Shown: positions 52,064-53,224 of the stretch, piece by piece
Position numbering within the stretch: the stretch's first letter is position 1
Layout of the letters: the number at the start of each line of letters is the position of its first letter
Source of the DNA: Alphaproteobacteria bacterium
GTDB taxonomy: Bacteria; Pseudomonadota; Alphaproteobacteria; UBA2966; CAIVPW01
DNA: 53,224 nucleotides
Direction of reading: 5' to 3'
NCBI GenBank assembly: GCA_018658465.1
Contig: JABHVE010000014.1
Span: 1-53,224 of the forward strand
Notes under the pieces: model-generated
The model's input: the letters and a program-made list of their open reading frames with translations, nothing else
Database searches by the model: none
Told to the model about the DNA's origin: nothing
Made by a program: the position numbers and the translations under genes

Positions 52064-52918
52064 TTAGTCTTCCTTTTTCCGGGTTCGGGTCGTCGATCCC
52101 CTGGGTTGCTTTGAAATTCGTTTCTTTGAGTCGGATTTCTTTGATTTGGGGCTCGATCGCCCTTTGTTTGCGGTATCCAATTCTGATCGCATGGTGGCGA
52201 TGGTGTTCTGCAAATGCTTCACTTCGTCGTGGCGGTCGCGTTCAGACACCTGAAGCTGTTCTGCGCTGGTGTACAGCTGGCCATCCAATTCGTCGCGCAA
52301 GGCCTGAGACGTGGATTTCAGTTGGATAACCTCTTCGGTGTACCCCACGACCGTTGCCTGGACCCTCGCATCCGCGTCAAACCGGTACTTTTCCAATTCG
52401 TCGCGCAAATTTTGAGCCGTAGTTTTCAGTTGGACAATTTCGTCGTTGGCATTGGCCACCGCATGCTGAACTCGAGCATCTGCATCGAACCGCATTTCTT
52501 CCAACTCGTCGCGCAAGTGCTGGGCGGTCGCTTTTAGTTGCACAATTTCGTCATTCGCGTTGGCCACAGCGTGTTGAACCCGAGCGTCGGCTTCGAACCG
52601 CATTTCTTCCATTGTGTCCCGCAAAGTTTGGGCGGTAGCCTTCAGCTGCTTGATCTCGTCAAAGGCATTGGCAGTTGCCTCTTGGACCCGGGCGTCGGCG
52701 TCATAATGCATCCGCTCCATTTGGTCGCGCAAAGCAGCTGCGGCCTCGCGCAGCTGACGCTGTTCGCCTTCGGCCGCCGCAACGGCGTCCTGAACCCGCG
52801 CCCTACCCTCTAAATGCTCTTGTTCGAGCTCTTTACGAAGAGCGGCAATGACGTTCCGCAAGTCGCGGATTTCCAGCTCGTCCCGTCGCATATCATAAGT
52901 TTGTTCAGTGGAAGTCAT
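52064..52918 (-). CDS. Coiled-coil protein with six 36-residue repeats and basic tail
   Basis: Not recognised as a family. A 284-residue protein with a short N-terminal helix (1-35), six tandem 36-residue units (36-251) and a Lys/Arg/Ser tail (252-284). The unit reads F/Y-x-ADARVQHAVANANDEI then VQLKATAQHLRDELEEMR. The sequence is almost entirely helical and charged. A 36-residue period fits two heptads plus two hendecads, so the coil should have a mixed twist. No signal peptide or membrane segment. The cyclase gene follows after three bases; the protein may scaffold or localise it. Confidence 0.78.
   Translation of the reverse strand: MTSTEQTYDMRRDELEIRDLRNVIAALRKELEQEHLEGRARVQDAVAAAEGEQRQLREAAAALRDQMERMHYDADARVQEATANAFDEIKQLKATAQTLRDTMEEMRFEADARVQHAVANANDEIVQLKATAQHLRDELEEMRFDADARVQHAVANANDEIVQLKTTAQNLRDELEKYRFDADARVQATVVGYTEEVIQLKSTSQALRDELDGQLYTSAEQLQVSERDRHDEVKHLQNTIATMRSELDTANKGRSSPKSKKSDSKKRISKQPRGSTTRTRKKED
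52166..52813 (-). repeat. Six tandem 108-bp coding repeats
   Basis: Six units of 108 bp, each encoding 36 residues of the coiled-coil protein. Units 3 and 4 are most alike (AVANANDEIVQLK in both) and the last unit (from YTSAEQLQ) is most diverged, so expansion has likely occurred in the middle. Confidence 0.85.
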
Positions 52919-53123
52919 TAATTACCCATCGCCACGTACCTGTGCCCAACAGTTCCCCCAAAATTCAGCGCCGGTTGAGCTGACTTATTGGGCCTATCCT
53001 CGCCATTCCCGCGCCCACCGCAAGGGGTTTAGGTCATTCGTACCCAATGCGGATACGTACTGAACCTGATTCCTTCCGCGTAGAACTTGGTTAAGATACT
53101 ATCAGGAATATTGGGGAGTAAGG

Positions 53124-53224
53124 ATGATCGCGATGATCCCAGCCACAATCCCAGTCCGCCCACGCTCGATCCTTGCGCCGGCGTTGATCCTTCTTTGTGC
53201 GACGCTGCTCACCGCTTGCGGCGG
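53124..53224 (+). CDS. Lipoprotein, N-terminal fragment
   Basis: The first 33 codons of a gene that runs off the right edge. It starts MIAMIPATIPVRPR and has a hydrophobic segment ending in the lipobox LTAC at the lipid-modified Cys (residue 31), so the product is a lipoprotein. GGGAGTAAGG lies just before the ATG. A weak -10-like TACTAT lies at 53097-53102. The mature protein cannot be judged. Confidence 0.75.
   Translation, partial: MIAMIPATIPVRPRSILAPALILLCATLLTACG

Overview
The window reads as a GC-rich chromosomal segment from an alphaproteobacterium, most likely Rhodospirillales-like and able to grow autotrophically. The evidence is a red-type (form IC) Rubisco with the red-type activase CbbX, the tRNA-Tyr/tRNA-Gly/tuf arrangement, and many flavin, cytochrome and signalling genes of alphaproteobacterial flavour. 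The species cannot be fixed from the sequence alone. No phage, IS element, CRISPR array or replication origin was seen. No gene-free stretch exceeds 300 bases; the longest are about 254 bases (28996-29249) and 205 bases (52919-53123).

Layout. 1-10.7 kb: the start of tuf with two upstream tRNA genes, rlmB, an acidic Pro/Glu-repeat secreted protein, msrA, a large MscS-type channel, a tandemly duplicated two-gene module of unknown small membrane-anchored proteins (A-B-A-B), a membrane histidine kinase, tRNA-Thr, and Sel1/TPR repeat proteins. 10.7-16.4 kb: typA, pncA, thiI (with rhodanese), a secreted protein with two Rap1a/Tai-like repeats, a microprotein and a small exported protein. 16.5-21.1 kb: a complete branched-chain amino-acid type ABC importer (binding protein, two permeases, two ATPases). 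21.1-28.1 kb, minus strand: a Sel1 protein, ubiX, an HPt protein with a receiver protein lacking its phosphoacceptor Asp, an 1179-residue Nfn-like flavin/Fe-S fusion oxidoreductase and an MBL hydrolase.

28.3-33.5 kb: a small unknown protein, a stand-alone cyclic-nucleotide-binding domain, a phthalate-dioxygenase-reductase-like flavoprotein, a small cytochrome c, then soxC with two tandem SoxD-like monoheme cytochromes. 33.6-37.2 kb: a GGDEF-EAL protein, a dipeptide epimerase and a LuxR-type regulator; both signalling proteins carry degenerate receivers. 37.3-47.4 kb: a Calvin-Benson cluster in the order pfp, cbbP, cbbT, gap, pgk, cbbL, cbbS, cbbX, TolB-like protein. 47.4-53.2 kb: a persulfide-dioxygenase/rhodanese fusion, an SRPBCC protein, a gamma-glutamylcyclotransferase-like protein, a GAF-GAF-PAS adenylate cyclase in an operon with a 36-residue-repeat coiled-coil protein, and the start of a lipoprotein gene.

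How it fits together. SoxCD, the persulfide dioxygenase and the cytochromes suggest that oxidation of reduced sulfur supplies electrons, and the cbb cluster uses the energy to fix CO2. A pyrophosphate-type phosphofructokinase sits where FBPase/SBPase genes usually lie. Signalling is rich in cyclic nucleotides (adenylate cyclase, cNMP-binding protein, a CRP-like palindrome, c-di-GMP enzyme). Three receiver domains have lost the phosphorylated Asp. The strongest candidates for undescribed biology are the duplicated A-B module at 5119-6557, the cyclase/coiled-coil operon at 49751-52918, and the tandem half-SoxD pair.
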